From Daucus carota subsp. sativus (Eukaryota > Streptophyta > Magnoliopsida > Apiales > Apiaceae), in NCBI RefSeq assembly GCF_001625215.2, contig NC_030385.2:39395598-39459597 (forward strand): a DNA stretch of 64,000 nt. Direction: 5' to 3'. The translations under genes were made by a program, and so were the position numbers. Below the pieces are notes generated by a model that was not told the DNA's origin, did no database searches, and was given only the letters and a program-made list of their open reading frames with translations. Of the stretch, positions 33,180 through 45,000 are shown piece by piece. Numbering within the stretch: position 1 is the first letter of the stretch; the number at the start of each line of letters is the position of its first letter.

Positions 33180-36110
33180 CATGAACAGCCAATCAGAGAC
33201 GTTTGTGTTTCCAAAGAATTGGCGGTGTCTTTTGAAATTTGCTGAATTTTTAGTTCCCGCCTTGTGCTGCTGCTAGCTTGAAAATTTTAAAACTTCCAAA
33301 ACATCTGTTGAAAGGAAAATGTGGGTAGTCAAAAAATTATTCCAGATTTATTTTCCAAATAAAGTGTCGAAATGTGATTGGATGCATATGCTGCATTCAT
33401 ATGGATAATAATGAGCCTGTATATACATCAATCACCCAATTATAATTTTTCACTTATCTACTACATTATTTTATAGAAAATTTTGAGAAAAAAATTTGGG
33501 ATATGTAACATTACCCTTTTTGAAAAATTAAGCCTTTATGTTGCAGGCCTTCTTTTGTTTCAACACTTTATTCTTTATCATTCACACTCATTGTTAATTA
33601 GATTATAACTAATAAAATGCATCATATAATGATTTGTTATCAAACTTAATTATTATAAAATCCCGCACAGTCGTATTACATACTGAACGATCAAACTTTT
33701 AATGTTTCGCTATGATATAAATCGTAAAAAGTTATTATGATTGTCGGCATGTTGTTGCTTATCAATGACAAGTAATTAATAAACTACTCGTGCGCAATCT
33801 GATTCTAAGTATTACTTGAATACCATAATATCATAATTATGCAATAAATTAAGCAAACTAATATCTTATATAAGGAAACTACAAAACTGTCTCTAATATC
33901 CGAATATCAAATTATATTGATGATGAAAGTGTATTTTTTGTACTCGCAGTTAGAGTATCTGAAGACTGGAGATGCTTCACTTTGAAAACTATCAAATGTC
34001 ACACGGAACTTCAATTACCATTATGAAGTGCCCCTTTTCGTTAAATAACTTGAACGTTGTTAATAAATAAGCTTAAAAGCACGAGTAATGTAATCATTAT
34101 CCTTCATCTTCTTTTCCTATTCTCAACCCCAGTGTCACCATTAAAACATACTTTCATAATTTAAAATTTTAGCATCTCGATGATTTTGGACTGATATGAA
34201 CACCAAAACCTATCAGTAATCAAATTGAAGCTCTTGAGGATATCTATCAAAATCTTGCAGCAAATTTCTTAAAAAATTAGTAGAGTTTTAACTTTGATTT
34301 TGAAATTACACACCTAGCGGGGGGTGAATAGGTGTTATGGCTAATATGACCGATTTTTAATGTTACCGAATAGCTAAACTGTCACAGGCAGCTTGCTGTT
34401 AATTTTCAGAGTAAACAGTCAGCTAGCTAACAATGCAGATGCAATGCAAAACAGATTTAATCAGTAAGCTAGCAACACAGAGAATTTTAGCCAGGTTCGA
34501 CCCCTAACCATATTGGTTTACGTCCAAGTCCCCTGCCAACTGGTAAGAGATTATATTATTAATCAAGAATGTTAACAATTACAAGATTCAACAATATAAC
34601 TCACTTCAACCCTTGTTCCTGTTATCAGCCTGCTGAAACCTCTGAACCGCGAACCAAAAGCTCTCCAAGACCTATACTTCCCAAGTATACTCTTCTAGCT
34701 AACTAGTCCCCTTGTTCCCTTGTTTCACAAGCTGGATACACAGCAACAAAATTTTACACTTTGAACAATACAATGTATGAGTGTAATACAACCGAAACTA
34801 TGAACTCAATATAGATATATAAGCAAATATAAGTACTAGAGCTCAAGTAAAGATTTTTCAATGAAAGTGTTGTATTTTCAGAAAGCTTGAAGTGTGTTCT
34901 TGTTTTTTTTTTGAAACGGACAACCACATTCAAGTATTTATACACAAAGATCCAACGGTCAATTTGCTAACAAATTCCAGCGTTCTTGTTCCAACCGAAC
35001 TCACGTATAATTTGTTCCCAATTTGAACGTTTAATCTTGTGAAGTTTAAAGAGTAAAAACCATAAAGACGTGAATATATCCCAGTAAAGCGTTTATATAA
35101 AAACTCTAATTTGAAATCGAATAGGCGTAGTTAAGGATAAGATCAAACTAGAGATAAACTCTCCTGTCTTTTAGGAAATCGTTTTTGTTTAAAACTCTTG
35201 TTTAAAACTGAGCTCTAATATTTATATAAGTCATATATAAATATTAAAGTCCTTACAAATCGTTCCTAATAATTTTCCATGAATTTCGACTTTGATCCTT
35301 ATCCATTTGTCTTTCTGTTCACGCTGTTAGCTTGCTGAGAAAGCTTAACAATCAACCTGTAAGCTTGCTGACAGTTGAACATAATACTGAAACTTAGAAA
35401 ACTGTTAGCACATGTATATATATCTATGATAGCTCGCTAACAAGCACCAGTTTTATGCTATTAGCTTGCTGGCAGTGTGATCATCAAAACCTTGAGAGTA
35501 TCAGATTTCGAGGGTTTTAATTCGAATTATGGCTTTCTTGTTATTTTATTGTTCAATTGTTTTAAGGATATATAGTTATAGATTGTTGGATTTCAAGTCT
35601 ATTGATGTATTTCTCATGATTTTTGAATAAAGATCTAGAGTTCGACTTTCGCTCATAATACTCGTTTGTAAGGTGTGTAAGTCTAAATTGCCAAAAAGAG
35701 AAAAAATCATTTCATAAATTATCTTCTTTTTCTGTTAATTTCAAGTAATTTTAGTTATTCAATTTCATTACATTCCATTATTCTCGATCAAACACAACTA
35801 AAGTCTGAAATAATTACGACGTGGATATATTCTTGATGATAACTAATTTAAAACAATATATACAAGTTATTTTGAAAATCCAAATAAAAATGCTTTATCA
35901 AATTTTCTTAACGAGCGGGACGAGTTTATGTTGAAATATAAAAATAAAACAATTATATAGTAATAAATCGTAATTTCACATGTGAAAAAGAATTAAAAGC
36001 GAAAACTTATTCCTAAAGGGCCATGTCCTTCCAATTTCCAATCTCAACTCTCAACTTCACAAGCAACAATCCAACTCGTGCAACACCATCTTCAAATCCG
36101 CCCCGTCCTT
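33180..36110. other. Intergenic between the H2A.W and H2B genes
   Basis: No gene seen. 34311-35500 differs in composition from its surroundings and looks repeat-derived (listed separately). The rest is AT-rich unique-looking sequence. Confidence 0.5.
34311..35500. repeat. Repeat-derived region, possibly an LTR-element fossil
   Basis: It starts with ACACCTAGCGGGGGGTGAAT, a purine-rich block of a kind I associate with plant LTR retrotransposons, and contains many copies of AGCTTGCTG/AGCTAGCTAAC-like motifs (about 34390, 34425, 34470, 35330, 35360, 35430 and 35460). No paired LTRs or pol signatures are seen, so family and ends are uncertain; if it is an element it is an old, broken one. Confidence 0.35.
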
Positions 36111-36118
36111 CTTCATAC

Positions 36119-36202
36119 CATCCAACGCCCCACAATACGCCACCTCATCAATCCGTGTGCGCACAAACCACCAATCACACACACTCCCCACAAATATAAA
36201 TA
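36119..36202 (+). promoter_or_regulatory. H2B promoter: histone nonamer and TATA box
   Basis: CATCCAACG at 36119-36127 is the plant histone nonamer. TATAAATA at 36195-36202 is about 85 bases upstream of the start codon, followed by a CA-rich leader. Confidence 0.75.
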
Positions 36203-36285
36203 CACCCCACCCCGTACAAACTCCCCATTCAAATCTCCCCATCATATTCACACACAGTAAAACACACACACACTTAACCCAAAAA

Positions 36286-36699
36286 ATGGCTCCCAAGGCA
36301 GATAAAAAACCGGCAGAGAAGAAGCCCGCGGCCGAGAAATCACCAAAGCCGAAAGCCGGCAAGAAGCTCCCGAAAGAGGCCGGTTCAGCGGCGGTGGACA
36401 GGAAGAAGAAGCACAAGAAGAGCGTGGAGACTTACAAGATCTACATCTTCAAGGTGTTGAAGCAAGTGCATCCTGATATCGGGATCTCCAGCAAGGCGAT
36501 GGGGATCATGAACAGTTTTATCAACGATATTTTCGAGAAATTGGCGGGAGAGGCTTCTAAATTGGCCAGGTACAATAAGAAGCCTACGATCACGTCTAGG
36601 GAAATTCAGACTGCGGTGAGATTGGTGTTGCCTGGGGAATTGGCTAAGCATGCTGTTTCGGAGGGGACTAAGGCAGTTACCAAGTTTACAAGTTCTTAG
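36286..36699 (+). CDS. Histone H2B
   Basis: Intronless 137-residue protein. The Met at 36286 ([14 protein letters not shown]) is the true start; an in-frame ATG at 36157 lies upstream of the TATA box. The lysine/proline-rich N-tail (1-45) is followed by the histone fold from [20 protein letters not shown] through [20 protein letters not shown] to the C-terminal AVTKFTSS. K133 in that last block corresponds to the ubiquitinated lysine of plant H2B. It forms nucleosomes with H2A, H3 and H4; H2A.W and H4 genes lie in the same window but 3.3 and 17.5 kb away, so this is a loose cluster with separate promoters. Confidence 0.97.
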   Translation: MAPKADKKPAEKKPAAEKSPKPKAGKKLPKEAGSAAVDRKKKHKKSVETYKIYIFKVLKQVHPDIGISSKAMGIMNSFINDIFEKLAGEASKLARYNKKPTITSREIQTAVRLVLPGELAKHAVSEGTKAVTKFTSS

Positions 36700-36989
36700 G
36701 GTTTGGGGATTGGGAATTAGGGGTTGGAATCGGGGAATTAAGAAGGCTATATGTATTTTGTTTTGATAAATGATGTTTGAATTGATGAATGCATTTGGTA
36801 ATTTGTGTTCTGTTATTGAAATATGATCAATGGAAATATTATGTGTTGAAATTCATGTTTTGGTATTTTATTGAACTTGTTTATTTTGCTTTTTATATAT
36901 CCAGGCTACAATGTCTACTTTTTTTCTGTTTAGATTTTGATATGATGTTGGTAATTCGGATTTAATGTTTGAATTCTGTGGTGATTGAG

Positions 36990-39360
36990 AAAATGTTTTG
37001 TGTTGCTTAATTTGATGCAGTTTAATATGATCTTCCAGAAATGATGTTCTGTTTTCATATTATTATACTTTGTTGAATTTGTTGAAATGAATCAATTTTG
37101 TTACAATGTTTGTTTCTGATTCAGGGTTGTATTAATGTATATAGATATGTGAAATCTGATATTGAATTTTTTTTTCATGGTGTGGTATTGAATTAATTTA
37201 CAGAGTAGCCTTCATGTTGTTAAAAATATGATCTCTTAGAAATAATTTGTCTCCATCTTATAATGCATTTGCAGAAATCAACTATTTTGGTTATAACATT
37301 TTTGTCTAAAGCCATTAAGGGTGATTCCATATTGGATTCAGTCATTGTCATGACATAATCAAAAGGAAAGAGTGACGATTTGGTTACCAGTGAACTCTTC
37401 CAAGTTCCATAGGCAACCCTCTCAAGTTTCTGGCTGCTTTTTAGATCGAAGTAGCCTTTCATCACCCTGCCATGTATTTAATATGTTAAATCTCATCCTG
37501 ATTGTCTTGGAATTTTGTGGGACTAATAAACTGTAGTATATTACAGAGCAGCCTTCATTCTTTATGTGGTTTGGTAATTATGAAGCTTGATGCTTTGGCC
37601 TTTGGGGTTTGATTTGCTGGTGTCATTGTATTTTAACAATCGCATACAAAATTCGGATGCTCTGTTGTGGTGCAAGATGCACAGATTCATGAAGTGGATG
37701 GTAATTCTTCTCTCAATCCATCCTCTTTATAAGTAATTATAGTTTTGCACTTGTTTTCTCCATATTCCCTCTGATAACAATTGTATTACTTATTACTGTG
37801 GTGGCTCTATTTTTAAGTGTTTTTTGAGTCTTATACTAGCTTTAGTGATGCATACAAGTTCTTATGATATATGTATAAGGTTGGCTGTTTTTATTAAGTT
37901 TGTCCCACAATTATTGGTGTGAAGAGGAAATTTAATGCGCCTTCTTTTCAAAAATGTGGGTTAGGGGGGTTTATTATAGAGCTACTAGCAGAGGCTTTCA
38001 CCATCTTTTGACAGCCAGAGGACCTAGACTACATTGCTTGAAATCTGCCTTGCTGGATTTCCCCCTCAAGTATACTAACTTCTCGTATTAGTAAGATTAT
38101 TAAATTATCTATGCCTATATATATTTATTAACTTGTGTTGAAGCTGGTTACTGATATTTGGTAATATGAAGGAAAAGAGCCGACGAGGCCATGATGTTAC
38201 CGCAATTGAAGGTGCACTGCTTTTCACTTGTGCCATTGCTAAGGTTCTGGAAGTTTACCAGCTTTTAAATTAATATTGGCTTGTTCTTTATCTGCAGGGG
38301 TCGAATCATTCATGTTGCTGTTCGTTTGTGCTTGGATCTTATGTATGGTAGTCCTGGGATTAATTGAAGAATGATGAAGTTCTTTATCTACTTTTGCTTG
38401 ATTGATTTATGTTAGTGATCAATTTGATATTCTTTACCCACTATCACTGCAGCTGTGTGTTGCATGTACAAGTTGTTTGCAGTATGATCTTTTGGAATTT
38501 GGAACTGATTGTTTTTTGTTTTATCTTCTGATGCATTTGCAGAATTAATTCCTCTTTTTTTTCCCTACATGAAATCAATTCTCTTCGTTTTTTGTTCAAT
38601 GGGGGTTCTATGAATGTATACTTGTATAGTGATATGTTAAAATCTGATACCGGTCTCGATATGATGTGGTGTGGTACTATTGAATTATAGTACGCAGTAG
38701 CCTTCAGTTTTAATATTAGATCGAAAATTGCATTATTAAGCTTAATGCTTTTGGGTATATTCTGTTATGGCCCTTGTTGGTGTAAAATATTAGAAATTCA
38801 TGAAGCTGTTTATAGTTTTTGGCCTCTTTTGCTCCATATTCCCTCAGCTCCTATAACACTTGTATCACTTATATACTGCGGAGGCTGCGTCTCGAGTAAT
38901 TTGTGCTTTATTATAGTGGCTTTGCTGATGCATACAAGTTTCTTATTGTGCATCGTTACATGTATATAGTTGGCTGCTTATATAAATTTATAATGCAGTA
39001 GGGCAAAATTTAATGGATATATGCACATATAGTGATATAGACACACTGGAGATGAGATTTAAATAAAGCCAATAGCATAGTTGCTTAAGCTTCTACCATC
39101 TTTTTCTTGACAGTCCATACTCCATACTTCAATGTTGATATATATTGTTTACTTATTATCCACATGGCGAAGTCTTGTACTTTCAGCAAGGACATCACTT
39201 GACAATTGACATTGTTGAGGCCATATGTTGCTGCAAGCTGCTGATGAGTTGCAGAGTTTCCCAGGTTCTTAACATAAGAATTGGCTTGTTCTGAATTTGT
39301 AGTGGTCAAGTCATTGATGTTGCTTTCAGTTTGTGCTTGAATTTTATATGTGCTAGTTCA
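36990..39360. repeat. Degenerate duplicated blocks downstream of H2B
   Basis: Blocks recur in the same order. AATGTATA...GATATGTGAAATCTGATA...GTGGTATTGAATTA...GTAGCCTTCA (37135-37215) matches 38610-38710, and another GCAGCCTTCATT is at 37547. GATGCATACAAGTT...GTTGGCTG (37850-37890) matches 38930-38975. TTGGCTTGTTCT...TCATGTTGCT (38276-38320) matches 39283-39325. These are old copies of a roughly 1.1-1.4-kb unit. No convincing reading frame runs through them; 38169-38270 reads open for about 34 codons but matches no family I know. Confidence 0.6.
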
Positions 39361-40089
39361 CTATTAATTTAACATTCGCTATATATGTTGTCTTGTTAAT
39401 TTACGGGTGATTAATTTGTTATTCTTTAATCTTTATTCACTATGACTGCAGCTATGGACAAAAGTCTAAACTTGATGTATTGCATATTAAGTATTAACCC
39501 AAGTGGGACCTGAATATCTGGGTGATACGGTGTTTAATTAAATCCTGAAAATGGTTTTCACCGCATTCTTTGTACACAGGTTACATTCATATAAGCATGT
39601 ACAGGACACGTTCATGTTAGCAGTACCTAAGGGTTACTGTAGTATAACAAATAACAAATCTTATCCCACTTCTAAAGGCTATTGCCAGATCTGAGATATT
39701 GGCTTATTCTAGTTTAAGATCTTGTATGCATATAGCAAGTGTAGGTGACGTAATATACAGTTGCACGGAACTGAGAGTTTCTCAGTTTTTGGGTTCACCC
39801 CAGTTTGCTATATTTTTCTTCCACTTGTTGAGTAGCCATTCTTTGTCATTCTATTTTTCTTTCTGTTCCTTCAATTATCTGGTGGTATTTCTCATTTTGT
39901 GGCTGCTATTTCCAACTACCATGAGAGTATTTTATTAGTAATTATATATTGCAGGTTCCTTATGTTCTTATCTCATTTGTCATATTATCCTCAATTTATT
40001 ACCATGACAAACTTAGAACTTGGACAATGGACCTAACACCGAGTCCTTAAATCTTGTTTAGTTGGTAACCATAATGTTTTTACATTGAT

Positions 40090-40442
40090 AAATGGCGCCT
40101 TATTGATTTGCAGTTCTGATCAATTTTCAAAGAGATACTTGGTGATTTGTACCAGGATCAATATATATTGAAAAAATTAGAAAAGGACACAAAGACCTCA
40201 GAGTTTTCTCCCCAAGGCAAGCAGAGTTGTGTAATCTTCTTCTTTCTCTGTCTGCTGCTTGCAAGAGCCCTGCTACTTGTCTCTTTGCATTGTCCATACA
40301 CCTACATGTTAACCTACAGCAAATGTACGCAAAATATTTGCTAATTTTAAGGAAAGAGGTACAAGAGGCTATGGCATATGTGATTGCAGTATTTAAACTG
40401 GATCCGACATTAACATCTGGCCTAGATTCTAGAGGTTTTTAA
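40090..40442 (+). other. Coding-like patch of unknown identity
   Basis: After a good acceptor (TTGATTTGCAG, ending 40111), one frame reads IFKEILGDLYQDQYILKKLE, and a second overlapping frame reads through MYAKYLLILRKEVQEAMAYV to a stop at 40442. Codon use looks more gene-like than the surroundings, but the frames differ and no start or partner exon was found. It may be a decayed gene fragment or chance. Confidence 0.25.
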
Positions 40443-40994
40443 GGAAGATGAAAGTGGCAACTGGTAAGCTGCTGTAGTTAAGCTTGGCAGTTTTTTAACA
40501 ATTATCACTAGCTTCTGCTAGTTTTCTGAAAAACCATATTTCGCTTCTGGTTTTCGCGGAATGACGACCTATATAAAGGTGTGGCGCAAAAATGTAAAGA
40601 ACCGGTCATTTTAGTAGGTGTTGGATCATACTCCTATGTAGGAATTACGCTTTAAACAATTGAACTGGAGCTAGTAAATACAAATGGACTATCAAACTAT
40701 GCATGTCAGCCATCAGACTTTGTTGCATTAAGCAAGTTTAAAAATTGTTACTTTTTGGTCTTTTAGATACAGAGTATACCGATTACTGACCATCGATTAC
40801 CTCACTAATGGTAAAAGTTAAAATTTAATATTTAAGAGAAGACACATGTTTATTGATGATAATGCTGCATATGATTATATGAAGAATCCTAATATGAAAT
40901 GAAAAATAATAAATAAATACATAAGAAGAGTGTATAGGATTAAGGAATACATAATATTAGATTATATAGAGAGAATTGTAATTTTCCACAAATC

Positions 40995-41066
40995 GGGTCC
41001 ATAGCTCAGTGGTAGAGCATTTGACTGCAGATCAAGAGGTCACCGGTTCGAACCCGGTTGGGCCCT
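40995..41066 (+). tRNA. tRNA-Cys (GCA)
   Basis: 72 nt, intronless. The acceptor stem GGGTCCA pairs with TGGGCCC, the D-arm/A-box reads TAGCTCAGTGGTAGAGC, the anticodon stem is TTTGA/TCAAG with loop CTGCAGA and anticodon GCA at 41027-41029, and the T-arm/B-box is GGTTCGAACCC. The discriminator is T and a short T-run follows (to 41070), a pol III stop. All stems pair, so it should be functional. Confidence 0.97.
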
Positions 41067-41238
41067 TTTTGCTTGCATCAAGCATTCCCTTTTTGCTTGC
41101 ATGATGCATCAAACAAAATTAACAAAATTTATTATGCTTGGAGACTTGCAGGGGACCGAAAGTTATACCGTTCTTCCAAAAGTCCCAAAAGCGCTCGTCA
41201 ATTTTTAGTTGTGAAGTTAATTATTTCCAGTCTTCAAC

Positions 41239-41479
41239 TCCCTCCGTCCTCCTCAATTGTTTACATTAAGAGATGAGACTCGATATACATTCTAATACCC
41301 TCATAAAAGATGGTTTGATAAATTGTTTTGATTTTTTCCCTTCTGAATAAATATTTACTATATGCATTTTTATACAAAAAAAAAATTAAAAATAATATGA
41401 AACTATGTTTTATGTGCATATTATAATATGTGTTGAGCAATATAAAAAACACCGTAAATAAATAATAGGGACAAGAGAG
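41239..41479. mobile_element. Stowaway-like MITE, degenerate
   Basis: Left CTCCCTCCGTCCTCCTCAAT, right reversed CTCTCTTGTCCCTATTATTT. One flank is TA, the other is not. Non-coding. Confidence 0.6.
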
Positions 41480-42071
41480 TACTTGACACTGAGATCTTGT
41501 CAGATATTAGGGGCTGCTTCCCAGAAAAAAAATGTTTAAATTAACTATTTTTCTTAGATCTTTTACCCTTAACATAATTTTGGGGAAAAAAAAAGATTTC
41601 TGCCCTTTGACTACAATTATATTTTCTAAAAAAAAGAAAAAAAAATGTTTTCTTCTTTCGAAAAAACAAATTATATCTCTAAGATTCATATCAATTATCA
41701 AAGGAAGGATTTCCATAAAACAAACAAACTAATGAAATCTAGAACATATTTTCTGAAACCAAATAAACATGGTATGGTAAAACAAAATAAAAAGTTCTCC
41801 AACACCCAAACAAACCCTGGATGAGTGATATTTTTAAGAAACATTTTATGGCAAACAGCCAACAAGCTTAAGATTAGAACACTGTTGCTGTCGATGACAG
41901 GAATCCGCAGGTTGTCTGCCACAGGTATTTTCAAGACAACTATTCACTTTTAAGACGAAAGTATAAAAGAAATCATACAGATTTACATCAAAGTACAAAC
42001 TTTTAGTTAAGTTTCAGAATCATGGCCTGATAACATTTTACTGTTGGTTCAAGCTTCAACTGTCTACATAT
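41480..42071. other. Downstream flank of the 11-exon gene
   Basis: AT-rich with A-runs, no gene seen. The 3' untranslated region of the minus-strand gene probably covers part of it. Confidence 0.4.
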
Positions 42072-45000
42072 TTAGGCCTGCCTCGTTTTGGTCAACCTAT
42101 CCCAACTAGAGAAAAGCAACCTTAGCACAGAATAAAACACCGCCTGTACGCACGATATTACAAAGTTCCAGCAGGACGACGGCCAGTACCATGGATACAA
42201 CAACCGGAAGAAGAGACTGATAACATGTCGGGGATACTGCCCAACCTGAACCAACATGTCAAACTGTTACTTAAACAATGTCCATATGAATAGAATGAAA
42301 AGTTGAGCAAACTCATATACTACAAACTCCTACTACTGGACTTCCCCTTTTTGTATAAAGCAAGGGTCAGAGGGATGGGACTCACAGGGAATAACAAGTC
42401 CAATGCAACCCATGCAGCATGACGAACAGCTCTTGTTGGATACATCGGACCACCTGGAGAAGTGAAGCTATACAAGCAAGTCTTCAGTCGAGTACTTGTA
42501 GCCATTCTCAATTCCATACCTGGAGACAAAATAAACATTGAGTTTTCTATTTCTTCCCCACAGGTGACTTACAAATTAGAATCAAATTCCCATAGAACGT
42601 TCAGTTTGTACCCTGTAGAGCTTTGATGTGGGACAGGTAGTGTAGCAGCACCGGTTCCACCTTTAATTTCAAGAGCTGTAAACAATTGGTTAGAAATTAA
42701 ATAATAAGGGTATCCCTGACATCTAGCATTAATATGGTCACTACTAGAGATGTTATTCATTCTTAACTTACTTGATCAGTTAGCTCAATTACAAAGATAT
42801 CTGCTGGACCCCCAATCAAGAAAGCATTTGGGAATTCTGGAAATTTCTTTAAAAAACTTTCAATCTTGTCAACTGCAAGAAGAATATTTTAGAAGATATA
42901 AAAGACAGCAATTTTGAGGTTGATTACTAAATCGGAAGTAGTGACAACGTGACATGCATACCCATGTTGTACAGGAAAATGAACCTTGACAGCAGAAGAA
43001 ATAGATCACGTTGTGCCTGAATAAATGAAAGAAAACAATAATTTTAAGACTATTGCAAAAAGTTCTTACTAAAAATTGACTGTAAGATCAGTTACATTTG
43101 GTGTATGTGGAGATGTCCGTCATGCCTGACCTGTAATGGAATTTTCTTTAGCCGTTCAGGCACCAAAGCAACTTCTTCAAGAAGATACTGAAATGAATCA
43201 AATATTACTTGTAAAACATAATCAAATTTCGAATTACTCAACTGAAAACTTCTTACTCGGAAAGATATCTAACCCGAAAGAGACTATGGAAGTGTCTTGT
43301 GTTTGTCTGGACATCAATCCTGCAAATTAAATATACATAATTTAGAAGTTATTATACAATCAGGGACTTGAGCCAAGTAGACCCATGCAGTAATAAAGAA
43401 CAAATCTGTGCACCTTTTATTAATATAAATACAAATGTGTGAATACAGATATCATGAAATGATAAATCATAAAAGCCCGTGAACAAATTGTTAATGCACC
43501 CTAATTTGCTGGACTATTAGACTTTAAGAGCTTTCCATCCCTCTTTATGCAGAACAATTTTCTAATGGTGTCTTAACCTGATATCTCTAAGTACCATATA
43601 GAATATTTTACTGATAAAGCATAGCACCTAGTAGGTATTGTGCCTTCTCTATTAACAAAGATCAGATCATATATATGCAATGAAAAAAAAAGTAAGTGGA
43701 CACACGAGAGAGAAAATTTAACTATTCTAGCAAGTTCATACTTTGTAATTATAAATCAGAAGGTTGAGGGTCTAGCCTAGTGGTAAGGCAACTCTCACTC
43801 ATTACAAAGGGGAACATGGTTCAAATCCTCACTCTCCTCTCCCCGTATCTTAAAAAGAAAATAACGTTGCTGATGGAAAGGAAAAACAATGATATCACTA
43901 CTGCTTTTAAGCAAAGCACCACTTCATGATTCCAGACAGGCCAACTTCAATGCTATCCAACCAATTTTAAATATTACTATATGCAGTACACAATTCCTTA
44001 CCAGAAAACATTTGTGGCTCCTTGAACAAGAGCTGATGAGTAGCGAAGGAGGACATCAGCATTATCAATTTGAACTTCAAATAACTGCAATGATAACAAG
44101 TATCGTTATTCCGCTTACTCTGAGCATGAAGAATATACTGACCTACTGTTAAGAAGGAAACTATTCAATATCTCCACTTTGGTTTAGTAATATAGACAAG
44201 ACACACAATAATGACATGGATTAGTGCAAAAGTTCCAAAATCCTGAAATCCATATACATATCTATAGCTTTAACTTCTGATTGCAGCATCCCAAATAGCA
44301 ATGTCATTCACTACATTCTCAAACTTCACAATCATTTTCGAACTTGCCACTATATGTTTATTTCCCATACCTTTTACATGATATACTGTTGGTTCTTATG
44401 ACAACATACAAAGTGTTATACTATCAGTCTATCATGGGTGATAAAATTAAGATATGATATTTATATATGGTAGAAGTGTGAGACAACCAGCTCTATAAGA
44501 TCAATACATACGAATTGTTGTGAATGATGCCAGTAAAGGTTACAAGTAAAATGAATTCAATAAATGACAACAAATTATTAAGAGAACAGAGACAGGAAAT
44601 GTGTATATAAATATAATCATGCATAGTTAACGGTATCCAAAGCACCAAGAACAGACAAGGAAGAATAGTTACACCTCAACTATCCACAAGTACAATATTA
44701 TCAACATAAACATGCAAGAACCGTAATAGTAAACCTAATTCTTCAAAAATAAGTATGTTATTAGTCCTATACAACATCTTAAACTCCAAAAAAAAAAAAG
44801 GATCCACTAGATCCTGTTTATACATAAGTAACACTTCCACTGTTCAGTTTGCGCCAGCTTTCTATCTAAGTCTATTAATTTAATAACTGCAGATGTAAAA
44901 TTGCAAAAGCTGCTCAGTTCTGTGATCTGGCTTCATTCGGGAAAAAAAAAAAGATCTTTACTAACTTGACATCTTAAAAAACACTGTGACGAGTTTTAAC

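Noticed and set aside
36385-36651. Minus-strand open frame across H2B
   Set aside because: Shadow of the H2B coding sequence.
43766-43836. Possible second tRNA gene
   Set aside because: A and B boxes are present but the acceptor and anticodon stems do not pair; treated as a SINE.
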